DNA of 43,675 nt from Symbiodinium natans (GCA_905221605.1 CAJNDS010000634.1:57501-101175), one strand, 5' to 3'; positions 16,493 through 26,529 are shown, numbered from the stretch's first letter. Numbers and translations: made by a program. Notes: generated from the sequence alone by a model not told the origin.

Positions 16493-17207
16493 TGCGCAAC
16501 TCGTAGTGAACTCAGCGAGATAAACCTTTTAGGGTCAGTGGCTTCTGCTCATTTTAGGGTTTTTGGGGTTTTGGGAACCCTAAACCCTAAACACAAAACA
16601 TTCCCATATGCTGTTCAGTTTACTATTTTGGGAATGCTTATTATCAGAGGGGCGAAGAGGGTTTTCATATGCTTACTGTCAGGGGGATCGGCAACTTTCT
16701 TGAACAGCCCTCCACCCTAAACCCTAAACCCTAAACCCTAAACCCTACACCCTACACCCTAAACCCTAAACTGAACAGCCTGGCCAAGAGTCTTGTTTAC
16801 ACTTAAGACAACCTTGGGAGCTCCTGGTGCAGTCGAGCCCACCCGCTGATTTGGTGGTACCTATACTCAACTTGGAGAACCCTAGTAAAAATCACAATGT
16901 TTGCTGCTTCTTAGGAATTATAGTACCCAACAAATTATGCTTCTTGCTGTTTCTTAGGAGTTTTTGGTACCAAAAAACTTGAAAAGTATTTCCAAGTACC
17001 GCCAAGGTACAATGGTGATGGTTGTGCCACAGCGCCGGATGCCCTCAAACCGGGAGACGTGTATTGGTGCTGTAAACCTTAGTTGCTGAGTTCATAAGAC
17101 CCAAACAAGTGCACACTTTCATTTTGTGTAGGGGATACTAGTTACCCAGCAATACTAGTTACCCAGCAAGTGTAAAGTGTGCTCACTCAGCTACTAAGAA
17201 ACGGCAC
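16493..17207. other. Intron-like spacer
   Basis: CCCTAAA block 16711-16770, a tandem 17-base repeat ACTAGTTACCCAGCAAT at 17128-17168, and two copies of GCTTCTTAGGA-TT-TAGTACC-type text (16907-16975). No exon recognised. Confidence 0.45.
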
Positions 17208-17315
17208 CTTTCGTTCAGGTGTCCAGCCTGTCGGAAGCCAGCCAATCGATGCGTCCATGTTCGCCTGGCCACGGCGCGTCTTGACGTTTGAAGGCGCATG
17301 CTTCGCTCTTAGCTC
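17208..17315 (-). CDS. Exon (36 codons)
   Basis: AGACAG|GAG to AAAG|GTGCCG, phase 0: ELRAKHAPSNVKTRRGQANM and ASIGWLPTGWTPERK. All three minus frames are open here; this one was chosen because its ends are proper splice signals and the length is a multiple of three. Confidence 0.42.
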
Positions 17316-17574
17316 CTGTCTTTGCTGATCGTTCCTCCGTTAGGATCTACAAGTACTTCAAGATTCAGCCCTAAACCCTAAGCACAAAACACAAAACCCG
17401 GCTAGCTGAAGACCTTGATGCTAGCACTGCACTTTGGCCGTAACCCTGCCCTAAACCCTAAACCCTAAACACAAAACCCTAAACCCTGGACCTGCGGTTT
17501 TGAACTGCAGATCCGAAGATCCTTTCATTCCTTCTCTTAGAACAAGAGCGCGCGCCCACGCTGGCAACCCTAAA

Positions 17575-17695
17575 ACCCTAACACCCTAAAGCCCAAAAGC
17601 CGTAAAACCCTAAAACCCTAAAACCCCAAAACCCCAAAACCCTAAAACCCTAAAACCCTAAAACCCTAAAACCCTAAACCCTAAACCCTACAACT
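17575..17695. repeat. CCCTAAAA/CCCTAAA array
   Basis: Alternating 8-base CCCTAAAA and 7-base units. Confidence 0.85.
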
Positions 17696-17706
17696 AAGGA
17701 AGTTGC

Positions 17707-17775
17707 CTTCATCTGCACGGGAGCCAGGGTCGTGATGCATCCTGACACCAGCACCAGGTCACCCTGTCGGAGGAC
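17707..17775 (-). CDS. Exon (23 codons), GC donor
   Basis: ACTGAG|GTC to AAG|GCAACT, 69 bases in phase 0: VLRQGDLVLVSGCITTLAPV, a beta-strand-like sequence. It lies upstream of the 36-codon exon with matching phase. Confidence 0.45.
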
Positions 17776-17792
17776 CTCAGTCTGCTTCTACT

Positions 17793-17945
17793 TAGGGTTT
17801 AGGGTTAGGGTTTAGGGTTTAGGGTTTAGGGTTTTAGGGTTTTAGGGTTTAGGGTTTAGGGTTTAGGGTTTAGGGTTTAGGGTTTAGGGTTTAGGGTTTA
17901 GGGTTTAGGGTTTTAGAGTTTAGGGTTTAGGGTCTAGGGTTGAGG
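17793..17945. repeat. (TTTAGGG) array
   Basis: About 20 units, one of the longest. With 17575-17695 it forms inverted arms around the exon at 17707-17775. Confidence 0.92.
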
Positions 17946-17955
17946 GTTTTAGGCT

Positions 17956-18032
17956 TTTGGGGTCCTTGCTCTAAGGGAATCCTACTATTTTGGATCTATT
18001 TTCGGTGCTCCCTATCTTCGTAAACCCCCACT
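17956..18032. mobile_element. Foldback element, family 2
   Basis: GGGGTCCTTGCTCTAAGGGAATCCTACTATTTTGG ... CTTCGTAAACCCCC. It follows the plus-orientation pattern of the 27597-27706 copy. Confidence 0.5.
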
Positions 18033-18103
18033 TGAAGGTTCATGGGTAGCTGTAAGTAGGGTTATCAGTAAGCTAGCCTATGTTCTAACCTCAGCTAATG
18101 TAC

Positions 18104-18203
18104 GGTAGCCCAGTAACCATACTATGATGAGGGTACCTTTTTTGGAGTTGGTAAGAGAACCTTGAAGCAAAAGAAAGGGCAAACGGGTAACACTGGGCTT
18201 CCA
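18104..18203. mobile_element. Inverted-repeat element, family 1
   Basis: GGTAGCCCAGTAACCATACT ... GTAACACTGGGCTTCC. Flanks GTAC and (A)GGTAT are not a clear duplication. The interior keeps TTTTTTGG and CAAAAGAAAGGG. Confidence 0.6.
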
Positions 18204-18455
18204 GGTATAACCCTAAACCCTAAACCCTAAGCCCTAAACCCCAAACCCTAAAGCCTAAACCCTAAACCCTAAACCCAAGAACGTCCAAGTAGGGCAGCCC
18301 AGGTGTGCGGCCGTTCGGGAGTTGGGCCTATGCCATTTGCTGGTTACAGTGTGATGCAAAACCATGAGCGGAACACTAAAACACACTCTAAATCCCTTCA
18401 GAAAGCCCCTAGACACCCTAAACCCCTAAACCCTAACCTCAAAAATCCAAGGAAC

Positions 18456-18617
18456 GGATGGGCTTTGCTCTTTCTGCGGCATGCGAAGATCAAACAAGCA
18501 CCAGTTCTTCCTCAGGTCCACGTTGGACGACTGCTCGGACGTGTCGTACATGGCGAAGCAGGGCGGGAGCGGCGCGGTGGTGCAGTTTAGGCAGTCCGGT
18601 TGATCATTTTTTTTGAT
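18456..18617 (-). CDS. Cys-containing exon (54 codons)
   Basis: CTCTCAG|ATC to TCC|GTTCCT, exactly 54 codons in phase 0. Residues NDQPDCLNCTTAPLPPCFAM and VDLRKNWCLFDLRMPQKE contain a C-x2-C pair and two further Cys, a possible small zinc site. A plus-strand frame over the same bases is also well composed; the repeats on either side fit the minus-strand pattern. Confidence 0.45.
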
Positions 18618-18994
18618 CTGAGAGGGGCATCCTTTGAGGGTTTAGGGTTTAGGGTGTAGGGTGTAGGGTTTAGGGTTTAGGGTTTAGGGTTTAGGCGGTG
18701 GCTTGAGGTGCATAACATGCTGCCAGAGACTGGTTGTTGTTTTCGATGGCAGAGGGAATACAGGAGCACTCAGTCATAATATTCGGAGCTTAGGACGGCT
18801 TTGGTTTGAACGCCCATGCACGTTTCAGACTTACATTACCTGCATCCGTCCAAGCCCTGGCCATTCATCCTAAATCCTAAACCCTAAATCCTAAACCCTA
18901 AAGCCTAAACCCTAAACCCCGCCCTCTTGCGTGCACCCTGCAGCAACCTTGGACAACGTTGAGTATACTAAGCCCGAATGAAGAGGGTTTAGGA

Positions 18995-19082
18995 AAATAA
19001 GGGACCCCGCATACAGTCCCTTGAATAGGATCCCCTTAGAAATAAGGACCCCAATTAGATACCCCTAATATCGTAAACCCCC
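18995..19082. mobile_element. Foldback element, family 2 (minus copy)
   Basis: AATAGGATCCCCTTAGAAATAAGGACCCC ... ATACCCCTAATATCGTAAACCCCC. Reverse complement of the family core. Confidence 0.5.
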
Positions 19083-19185
19083 AAATGAACCCTCAGCCCG
19101 AAATCCCGAATCTAAACCCTAAACCCTAAACCCTAAACCCTGAACCCTAAACCCTAAGCCCTGAACCATATTCCTAGCGGCCGTC

Positions 19186-19260
19186 CTTTCCGGGGTCACG
19201 CGCCACCAGCTCCCGGCGCAATTCGGTAACCTCCTGTAGGAGTGAGTCTCGCTCTGCTTC
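19186..19260 (-). CDS. Coiled-coil exon (25 codons)
   Basis: GCCAAG|GAA then EAERDSLLQEVTELRREL, ending VARDPGK. A GA donor (AAG|GACGGC, as in exon C) gives 75 phase-0 bases. Otherwise the frame runs three more codons to a TAG and would be a last exon. This is the only strong coiled-coil exon between 21 and 8 kb. Confidence 0.5.
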
Positions 19261-19689
19261 CTTGGCGGCAGATGTTGAAAACCCCTAAACCCTAAACTCG
19301 AGACCCTAAACTCTGTAAGGGACTCCAGTCCCAGAAACATTCTGGGGCCACTTCGGCATATGAAGGAACATAAAAGTTTATGGAAGGGTTTTTTGAGGTT
19401 TAGGAATGGTTTTTTGGGGGTTTAGGGCTTTTAGGGCCAGTGTAGGGTTAGGGTTAGGGTTTAGGGTTTGGGGCTTGGGATTTAAGGTTCCCTTCTTTTG
19501 ACCCCTGGGATCCTACCCCGCAACTGCAAAGGGAGCGAAAGACCCCCAAGCACGAAGCCTCCAACGCCCTAAGCCCAAGCCCTAATCCCAAGCCCTAAAC
19601 CCTAAACCCTAAACCCTAAACCCGAAACCCTAAACCCTAAACCCTAAACCCTAAAAGCATTTCAACCTTCATGAAACGTTTTTTGGAGC
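19261..19689. other. Intron-like spacer
   Basis: TTTAGGG-like text 19380-19480 and a CCCTAAA array 19560-19655. No exon recognised. Confidence 0.45.
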
Positions 19690-19758
19690 CCTCAGAGGGG
19701 TCCCGGCCAAGGGGTTTCCTGGCCCCTCGCCGCAGATCCCCCAGCCTGAAACCGCATC
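19690..19758 (-). CDS. Gly/Pro-rich exon (23 codons)
   Basis: GTCTCAG|GAT to AGG|GCTCCA, phase 0: DAVSGWGICGEGPGNPLAGT. Low-complexity linker; accepted on splice phase. Confidence 0.4.
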
Positions 19759-20243
19759 CTGAGACACGCCAGGCTTCATCTAAACCCTAAACCCTAAACC
19801 CTAAACCCTAAACCCTAAACCCTAAACCCATGGGACCCTGGCTCTGGTCTAAAGCAATCTTTGCGGTTTTTTATAAAGGCGGAAGTTTCTGGAAGGCACG
19901 CACGATTTTGCCGAGACAAGTAAGAAAAATGGATACCTAAGTCAAATGGAAAGTGATTCTGGGAGGGTGGGGTGATACCAAGTACATGGTGATGTTACAG
20001 GGCCTGGCGAATCGCCAGCCCAAGCCAATCGTAGACCCGAAAACCTAAGCCCCAAGCCCTAAACCCTCCAAACCGCAAACCCTGCGCCCTAAACCATCTA
20101 AAGCCCTTCAACCCTGAGACCCAAACTCCCTCAACCATCCCTCAATCCCTAACACCCTCGACCCGGAACTTCTTACCCAGAACTCCTTGAAAACGCTGAA
20201 AACCTTAAACGCTCAGCCCCCTTTACCAACCCTAAAAGCAAAC

Positions 20244-20331
20244 CTGTCGTGCACCAAGGCGTCCAGGGATGCAAAGCCATTTTCAAGCTCGGCCCAACCT
20301 TCTGCCACAACCAAGCTTTCACGGTTCCAGG
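20244..20331 (-). CDS. Helical exon
   Basis: Frame WNRESLVVAEGWAELENGFA then SLDALVHD, ending at a GT donor (AG|GTTTGC). The acceptor is uncertain (GTGAG or GAAAG). Acidic, amphipathic. A possible additional Pro-rich exon at about 20430-20515 was not firm enough to list. Confidence 0.4.
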
Positions 20332-21473
20332 CTCACTGTTCCAGGAGTGTTCAGCTAAACCCTATAAACCCTAGCCCTAACTTAAACCAAAAACCCTACA
20401 CCCCAAACCCTTTTTGGGTTGATCAATGGGCGCCAGGCGGACAAAATGCGTCAGGCGTTGCGCACGGGAGGGAAGGAAAGAAGCTACGACGGGGCTTTAG
20501 GGCTTCAGGGTCTCTACGGGTTAAACACTATAAACGCCATGAAGCACAAAAAGCCTTGTAAACCTATGAACGCTACAAGCCCTACTGTAGACGCCGTAAC
20601 CCAATAAACCCCCCAACTCCGAAAGGCTTTTGAGTTCGGAAGTCGGAGGAAAAGGTTCGGTGTGTTAGATCCATTCAAAGCAAACGACCTCTTAGGGTTG
20701 AGTAACAGGTTGAGGGCGTTGAACCCTAAACCCTAAACCCTAAACCCTAAACCCTAAACCGGTTTAGGCTGTAGGCCCTTAGGGCTTGCGCTGCCGGGCT
20801 TTCCCAGGCTGAAAAGCATGAGGGTTTAGGGTTTAGGGTTTAGGGTTTGGGGTTTAGGGTTTAGGGTTTAGGGTTTAGGGTTTCGGGTTTGGCGCAACAG
20901 CCGCCCAAACACCCAAAACGCTTAAACCTCCCTACGCAGAACCCTTAACCACTAAACTCCAATCAAATCCTCAACCCTAGGACCCCAAAACCCTAGCCGC
21001 CCACCCACCCACCCACCCCCACCCCCACCCACCCACAGACCCACAGACCCACAGACCCACAGACCCAGAGACCCAGAGACCCACAGACCCACAGACGTAC
21101 AGACGTACAGATCCACAGACCCACAGACCCACAGACCCGCAGACCCACCCACCCACCCGCCCACCCACACCCACACCCACAGCCCCAGCCCCAGCCGCAC
21201 CCGCACCCGCACCCCACACCCACACCCACACCCCCACCCACACCCACACCCACACCCACACCCACACCCACACCCACACCCACACCCACACCCACACCCA
21301 CACCCACACCCACACCCACACCCACACCCACACCCACACCCACACCCACACCCACACCCACACCCACCCACACACATCCACACCCACCCACACACATCCA
21401 ACACACACACACACACACACACACACCTCGCATAAAGGCCACCTAGACCCTAGACCCCAAACCCTAAACCTGC
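20332..21473. other. Repeat-dominated spacer
   Basis: CCCTAAA 20725-20760, TTTAGGG 20821-20890 and the CCCACA satellite 21001-21426. Open frames of about 150 codons inside are satellite translations (CVCVC/WVWVW/GVGVG). Confidence 0.6.
21001..21426. repeat. CCCACA / CCCACAGA satellite
   Basis: Blocks: (CCCA)n, 8-base ACAGACCC units (about 21028-21145), (CCCACA) about 25 units (21225-21365), then (CA)n. C-rich on the plus strand throughout, so the minus strand is a G-rich, quadruplex-prone strand. It was probably derived from the telomere-like C-rich text by stepwise slippage. Confidence 0.9.
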
Positions 21474-21551
21474 AGTCGGGTGGCGGTTGTGCCAGTCCAC
21501 GCCTTCGGGCGGCTCCAGTTCAGCCATGGCAGCGGGGCTGGTGCTCGGGAT
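21474..21551 (-). CDS. Exon (26 codons), possible start
   Basis: CTTAG|ATC to ACT|GCAGGT (GC) in phase 0; GT three bases on (AG|GTTTAG) would shift phase. Residues IPSTSPAAMAELEPPEGVDW, then HNRHPT. The ATG at codon 9 sits in a good context (GCCATGG), so this could be a first coding exon of the next gene downstream. Confidence 0.45.
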
Positions 21552-21895
21552 CTAAGGGTCTTGATTAAGGGTTTTGGCCTTTGGGGCTTTGGCGTAGGGT
21601 TTTGGGAGGCTTAGGTTTTTGGGCTTAAGGGCTCGAAGGGTTTTGTCCATGAAGCTTTAGGGTGTTTAAGGGTGTTAGGGGTTTCATTGTAGGGTTTCAG
21701 GTTTAAGGTGCAGGGGCTGAAGGCTTAGAAACTATTAGCCGGCAGCGGCCAACTGTCAACCGCCGGGAAGATAAGCTTGAGCAAGCTGAGTCATGGCCCG
21801 AAACCTTCCCCCTGATTTTGGGGAAACCAGCGGCGAGTTCGAAGTGACTTGGCCTTTCACTCGTTGCGTGCGTATTTCAGGCACGTTGCGATGGC

Positions 21896-21943
21896 CAGAG
21901 TTGCCACAATGTGTGGTTCTTCTAGCTCTCGCTCGTTTTCCAA
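21896..21943 (-). CDS. Exon (16 codons)
   Basis: GTGAGAG|TTG to CTG|GCCATC, phase 0: LENERELEEPHIVATL. A GT donor eight bases on is an alternative. Helical, acidic. Confidence 0.42.
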
Positions 21944-22150
21944 CTCTCACAACCCTATCACAACCCTAAACCCGAAACACTAAACCCTAAACCCTAAACC
22001 CGAAAACTCTTAGGGGCTCTTCACAATCATTGGCACATGTCAGTGTCAAATCTCCATTCCTCACCCACTAGGGACCCAAAAGGGCTTTCAGAGCAACCTG
22101 GATCTTTCGGGTTGGCCCTTTTAAACTGTAATATGGGGGGCCTGAATAAT

Positions 22151-22255
22151 TAGATAGGGTTTAGGGTTTAGGGTTTAGGGTTTAGGGTTTAGGGTTTAGG
22201 GTTTAGGGTTTAGGGTTTAGGGTTTAGGGTTTAGGGTTTAGGGTTTAGGATTTAG
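22151..22255. repeat. (TTTAGGG) array facing a CCCTAAA block
   Basis: About 14 perfect units followed within 10 bases by CCCTAAA (22266-22298): a direct head-to-head palindrome. Confidence 0.92.
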
Positions 22256-22299
22256 GGTTCCTAAACTCTAAACCCTAAACCCTAAACCCTAAACCCTTT

Positions 22300-22343
22300 G
22301 TGTCCAGAAAACTGCGAGAAGTGCCAGGCCAGCTTTCATGGCC
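22300..22343 (-). CDS. Possible exon
   Basis: CTCAAG|GGC then GHESWPGTSRSFLDTK into the repeat. The donor is probably at the repeat edge. Weak. Confidence 0.28.
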
Positions 22344-22661
22344 CTTGAGAGATGGAAGTAGGAAGACATGCTCCAAAAGGGCGAAGCTGAAAGACGGGAA
22401 TTCTACAATATGGGCCCATAAATGGGCACCCCTTATATACCCTCATATGCCCTATGGATCCCCGGGGCCCGTACTTCAGAACCCTTTGAAAGAGGTAGGG
22501 GACAAGGCACCGCACAACTTCCCTCGGAAGCTAGACAAGTAGTTCGTGCGATGCCGCTAGAAACATTGTGGTCGATACGACTTGAATCACCCTAAACCCT
22601 AAACCCTAAACCCTAAACCCTAAACCCTAAACCCTCAACGATAAACCCTAGGCTTGATTGC

Positions 22662-22714
22662 AGTTATCGTAAAGCTACTGGAGTGGATCATGTTCATCTT
22701 CTCGCCATAGGGGA
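22662..22714 (-). CDS. Possible exon
   Basis: CCTCAG|TCC then PYGEKMNMIHSSSFTIT to ACT|GCAATC. Start phase 2, end phase 0. Confidence 0.33.
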
Positions 22715-23345
22715 CTGAGGTTGTCTACTTTATGGCTTCGCTATACCCTAAGCCCCTTAAACCCTACACCCTACATCCCGAAACCCTAAACCCTTTTGTG
22801 TGTTAAGATCCTTTGCGACATCGCACACGCTTCATCGCTAACGCAGCTTCTGGTATTGCTCGGAACTGCTGATTTTCTCTTGTGCTCACTCTGCCAAAAT
22901 GGCCGCTCTTCTGGTGCAAGACATCTAAGAAACGCGATTCCAAGAAACGTGCGAAAAGCGCCAAACGCTTGGCTATGCCAGTACCCGTCAGGTTTCATGA
23001 GCCCCATCGGGTTTTGTGAGTTTTTTCAACGTGAAAACGTGACGAAAAAAAGCTTCCAAAATCCGGCGGTTTTGTCTTAAGAAACGTGATCATGTCCAGT
23101 AGTGCGCAGAACCTAAGAAAGGCACACAGTGAGCTTTTGGATAAGCTTGGGCTGCGAAAGCTTGCCGATCTCCAACGCCGAGCCCATCAACCCCCCGCCT
23201 AAACCCTAAACCCCAAACCCCAAACCCTAAACCCTAAACCCTGGACCCCCTGAACCCCTGAACCCCTGAACCCCTGAACCCCTAAACCCTAAACCCTAAA
23301 CCCTAACCCCTGAACCCCTCATCCTCTACACCCCAAAGCCCGAGC
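22715..23345. other. Spacer with unassigned open stretch and CCCTGAA repeats
   Basis: 22796-23080 is unique, open on both strands and unlike the other introns; I recognise no protein. 23195-23315 is CCCTAAA/CCCCTGAA repeat, with an 8-base CCCCTGAA block. Confidence 0.35.
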
Positions 23346-23397
23346 CCGCTTTTTGACCACGCTCGGCGCACCATCAGAGGGCTCAGGATGCCGGTGC
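23346..23397 (-). CDS. Pro/Ser and basic exon
   Basis: One reading is HRHPEPSDGAPSVVKKR, ending at CGG|GCTCGG (GC). With acceptor CCTGAG|CCC it is 36 bases in phase 0 (PSDGAPSVVKKR). Fits the neighbouring Pro-rich exons. Confidence 0.4.
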
Positions 23398-23569
23398 CTT
23401 GTTTAGGGTTTAGGGTTAGGGTTTAGGGTTTAGGGATGTTTTTTTTTTTTTTTGGGGGGGGGGGGGGGGGTGTCAACAGTACAGGCTTTCAGACGCCCAG
23501 CCTGTTTAGGGTTTAGGGTTTAGGGTCTAGGGTTTAGGGTTTAGGGCTAGGGTTTAGGGTTAAGAGTTT

Positions 23570-23640
23570 TAGTACCCCCTATGATAATCTGATAATCCCT
23601 ACTAAGGACTGTTCGTATACGGGGGAACATCCCAAGGGGG
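23570..23640. repeat. Third copy of the TAATCCC-GGAGCTGT repeat
   Basis: AGTACCCCCTATGATAATC ... AATCCCTACTAAGGACTGTT ... GGGGGAACATCCC, related to 2164-2229 and 2278-2350. Confidence 0.5.
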
Positions 23641-23859
23641 TAACATTACAAGCTTTCACCCAACCTGTTTACAGGAGGCCTGCTGCGCAAGAGGGATGAC
23701 CCGGTACTACCGCAACAACTCTCTACCATAACTCCGACAACTGCAACCATCCTAAGTCCTGCACCCTAAAACCCTAAACCCTAAACCCTAAACCCTAAAA
23801 CCCTAAACCCTAAACCCCAAAGCCTAAACCCTGAACAACCTAAAAAAGCTTCCTAGCAC

Positions 23860-23931
23860 GCTCTGGGGTGCTGCAGGTGGAGCTTCCGCAGCGTCGTCAT
23901 CGTCCACGACGTCCACCACTTGGACTGCGGC
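23860..23931 (-). CDS. Acidic Pro/Ala exon (24 codons)
   Basis: CCCTTAG|GCC to AGC|GTGCTA, phase 0. Residues AAVQVVDVVDDDDAAEAPPA, then APQS. A strong exon by splice signals; a flexible acidic linker. Confidence 0.5.
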
Positions 23932-24013
23932 CTAAGGGTTTAGGGTTTAGGGTTTAGGGTGTAGGGTTTAGGGTTTAGGGTACCCTAGCTCCTAAACCCA
24001 TCCATGGGGCTAC

Positions 24014-24082
24014 AGCAAGCAAGTCGTCCAAGTGCCGGACGGCTCTTGGGGTCAAGGATGGCGATGCGGCAGCCCCTTCAGC
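24014..24082 (-). CDS. Exon (23 codons)
   Basis: GAGAG|GCT to GCT|GTAGCC, phase 0: AEGAAASPSLTPRAVRHLDD, then LLA. Ala/Ser/Pro linker ending in a helix. Confidence 0.5.
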
Positions 24083-24494
24083 CTCTCAATAAGTTGAAGG
24101 GTTTAGGGTTTAGGGAAAGGGTTTAGGGTTTAGGGTTTAGGTTTAGGGTTTCGGGTTTAGGGTTAAGGTTCTTAGTTTTGGTTTAGGGTTCAGGGTTCGA
24201 GGTTTAGGGTTTGATAGCTTAGTAACCCTTACCATCGGATACCGGACCTAAAAAGTTGTCAATATGATCATCATATAAATATGATCATCATAAAACCCGG
24301 CCCTATTAACATACAACTCTAATACAAGTACACCCTAAACCCTGAAACCCAAACCCCTAAACCCTTAAACCCTAATTAAACCCTTAAACCCTAAACTCCT
24401 AAATCCTTGAACCCCTACACCCTAAATACCCACAAACCCTAAATACCCATTCCAAAAACAAAATAAAAGCCCCTTTGGGGCGTTTCAATAGCAC

Positions 24495-24557
24495 CTTGGC
24501 AGTCGGGGTGGCTCCGCCGGCCTTGCTGCTGTGCAGCGAGAGGATGGGTTCGGCGTT
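24495..24557 (-). CDS. Exon (21 codons)
   Basis: CCCAG|AAC to AAG|GTGCTA, phase 0: NAEPILSLHSSKAGGATPT. Same donor hexamer (GTGCTA) as 23860. Confidence 0.5.
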
Positions 24558-24731
24558 CTGGGTACTTAGGATAGGTTTAGGGTCTAGGGTTGAGGGTTTG
24601 GGGTTTGGGGTTTAGGGTTTAGGGTTTGGGGTTTGGGGTTTTTGGTTCAGGCTTTGGGGTTTAGGGAATCGGCCTGAAGGTTCGGGGGTTTGTCTTCGAA
24701 GCTTACTTTTCAAAACCCTGGCTTCCCCTCA

Positions 24732-24833
24732 TTAAGAAGCCCCGAAAGTATGTTGTTGAATAAGGAGGTGTTCGAAGGCTTGAGGGATGTAACCTTGCAA
24801 GTGCTGGCCGTTTCGGATGTTCAAGGAAACTAG
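24732..24833 (-). CDS. Possible exon
   Basis: TTTGAAG|CTA opens LVSLNIRNGQHLQGYIPQAF, then EHLLIQQHTFGAS and a stop. GT (after HLQ) or GC donors are possible. Protein-like but isolated. Confidence 0.33.
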   Translation of the reverse strand, partial: LVSLNIRNGQHLQGYIPQAFEHLLIQQHTFGAS

Positions 24834-24977
24834 CTTCAAAGCCGTCACGGGCAAGACACGGGCTGTGGCGTAGGGCCCCTAAACCCTAAACCCTAGACCC
24901 TAAACCCTATGCGGAGATGCAGTTGGTATTTCAAGGTAGTGCTAATAGGTGGTAAAGGGCAATGACCTGCAATAATG

Positions 24978-24988
24978 TTTGGCTCAAG
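24978..24988 (+). other. Match to the 3' end of the dinoflagellate spliced leader
   Basis: TTTGGCTCAAG equals the last 11 bases of the known 22-base dinoflagellate spliced leader (ending TTTTGGCTCAAG). It is followed within one base by an ATG frame MASSNKAQRSKK that ends at a GT (AAAG|GTGTGA). Relict leaders mark genes that were reverse-copied from processed mRNA. An 11-base chance match in 43 kb is unlikely but possible. Confidence 0.4.
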
Positions 24989-25329
24989 GATGGCCAGTAG
25001 CAACAAGGCCCAACGTTCAAAAAAGGTGTGACCTGGGGTTGGGTTTGGGGTTGGTTCCTAGGTGCTTAGTCATAGGCCCCCCGTACTCCCTTCCTTGGTT
25101 CTCTTTGTCCGTGTTCTTTGGTTTGGTTAGGTCTGGGGAATACAATTCTAGGGTAATTGTTGGGGTTGATTTCCTGGTTTCCTTTCCCCCTTTGGTTGCC
25201 CCGCGTACCCTAAACCCTAAACCCTAAACCCTAAACCCTAGACCCTAAACCCCAAACCCCAAACCCTAAACCCTAAACCCTAAACCCTATGCAACCCGAA
25301 ACCCGAACCCTAAACCCTGAAACCTAGTC

Positions 25330-25380
25330 CTTATAACTCCTTTTGAAGCTATGTGGGCCATCGGCCTGGCGACCGAGTGA
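25330..25380 (-). CDS. Exon (17 codons)
   Basis: CCCGAG|TCA to AAG|GACTAG (GA donor), phase 0: SLGRQADGPHSFKRSYK. If the GA donor is not used the frame ends one codon later at TAG. Confidence 0.38.
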
Positions 25381-25624
25381 CTCGGGCACCCAGGTGTGGT
25401 CACCAGCGCGGGGGGAGTTTAGGGTTTTCGGGTTTTATGGGTATTTAGGGTTTATGGGTGTTTAGGGTTTAGGGTTTAGGGTTTCAGGGGGCTTCTTGAG
25501 GGGCTTCTACTTGGCACTTAGGACGCCTTAAGGAGAGGGGTGTAGGGTTCTAGAGCGAGGCAAACCCTGGCACCCTGAACACCCCTAAACCCAAGGCACC
25601 CAACTTCGCCCTACTTCGCCTAAG

Positions 25625-25740
25625 CCCTAAACCCTAAACCCTAAACCCTAAACCCTAAACCCTAAACCCTAAACCCTAAACCCTAAACCCTAAAACCTAA
25701 ACCCTAAACCCTAAAACCGAAACCCTAAACCCTAAACCAA
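25625..25740. repeat. (CCCTAAA) array
   Basis: About 16 units with two slipped ones (CCCTAAAA). Confidence 0.9.
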
Positions 25741-25799
25741 GCCACCACATGAACCTTCATGCTGTAAGAATACCACCAGTTGCTGGAGTCTCAGAGCAC

Positions 25800-25832
25800 G
25801 GCTGGCGAGCTCGGGCCTGGCCGATTTTTGGA
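25800..25832 (-). CDS. Pro-rich mini-exon (11 codons)
   Basis: CTCAG|TCC to GCC|GTGCTC, phase 0: SKNRPGPSSPA. Matches the theme of its neighbours. Confidence 0.4.
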
Positions 25833-26529
25833 CTGAGGACCATGTGAGATTTAGGCTCCTCAGGGTTTAGGGATTAGGGTTTAATTGGGGTTTAGGGTTT
25901 GCGGTTTACGGTTTGGGGTTTGGGGTTTAGAGGGCTTCGGGTTCAGGATTTAGAGTGCTTTGGGGGTTTGAGGTTTAGTGCGACTTTGGAGTTGCTCAGT
26001 GTTTAGGACTGTGGGCTCCTTCTCAACACACCCCCCCGCCCCCCCCCTGACAGTAACACCTACAAGCTAACCCCCCTGGTCCTTCGTGGGGAATCGGGGG
26101 GATGAGGTACCCTACATAATCCCTTAAAGGGTGTTTATATGCGGGGTTTAGGGTACCTCATTCCCCCATTCCCTACTAAGAAAAAGCCACTATGCTTCGG
26201 CCAATTTTACAAGCCCTGCATCCCGAGAAACAATAAACCCTCGAATCGGAGAGTACCCGTCTCACACGAGGGTTTCGGGTTTAGGGTTTAGGGTTTAGGG
26301 AGCCGCTCGGCATCGAACCCATGCGATCACATGTAGAGAGCGTCAATATGAACCCCTAAGCCCACCCAGCGCAAACAGTCGCTCCGGACCCGAGTTAGGG
26401 AACTCGGTTCCTCATGCCTCGGTTCTAGAATTACAAAGGGTTTAGGGTTTAGGTTTAGGGTGTAGAGTTTAGGGTTTTAGAGTTTAGGGTTTAGGGTTTA
26501 GGGTTTAGAGTTTAGGGGATTGCCTAAGC
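25833..26529. other. Intron-like spacer
   Basis: G-rich telomere-like text 25860-25960; a short foldback with GATGAGGTACCCTA and TAGGGTACCTCATT (26102-26163), similar in design to 6598-6650; TTTAGGG blocks 26275-26300 and 26437-26517. Confidence 0.45.

Noticed and set aside
18303-18600. Plus-strand coding reading (NKHQFFLRSTLDDCSDVSYM)
   Set aside because: Attractive composition, but it lacks a matching splice arrangement. The minus-strand reading has a strong CTCTCAG acceptor, phase 0 at both ends and the usual repeat orientation. Kept as a possible alternative only.
20952-21442. Three overlapping open frames of about 150 codons on the minus strand
   Set aside because: They translate the CCCACA satellite (CVCVC, WVWVW, GVGVG). 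Being open in all three frames is a property of the 6-base repeat.
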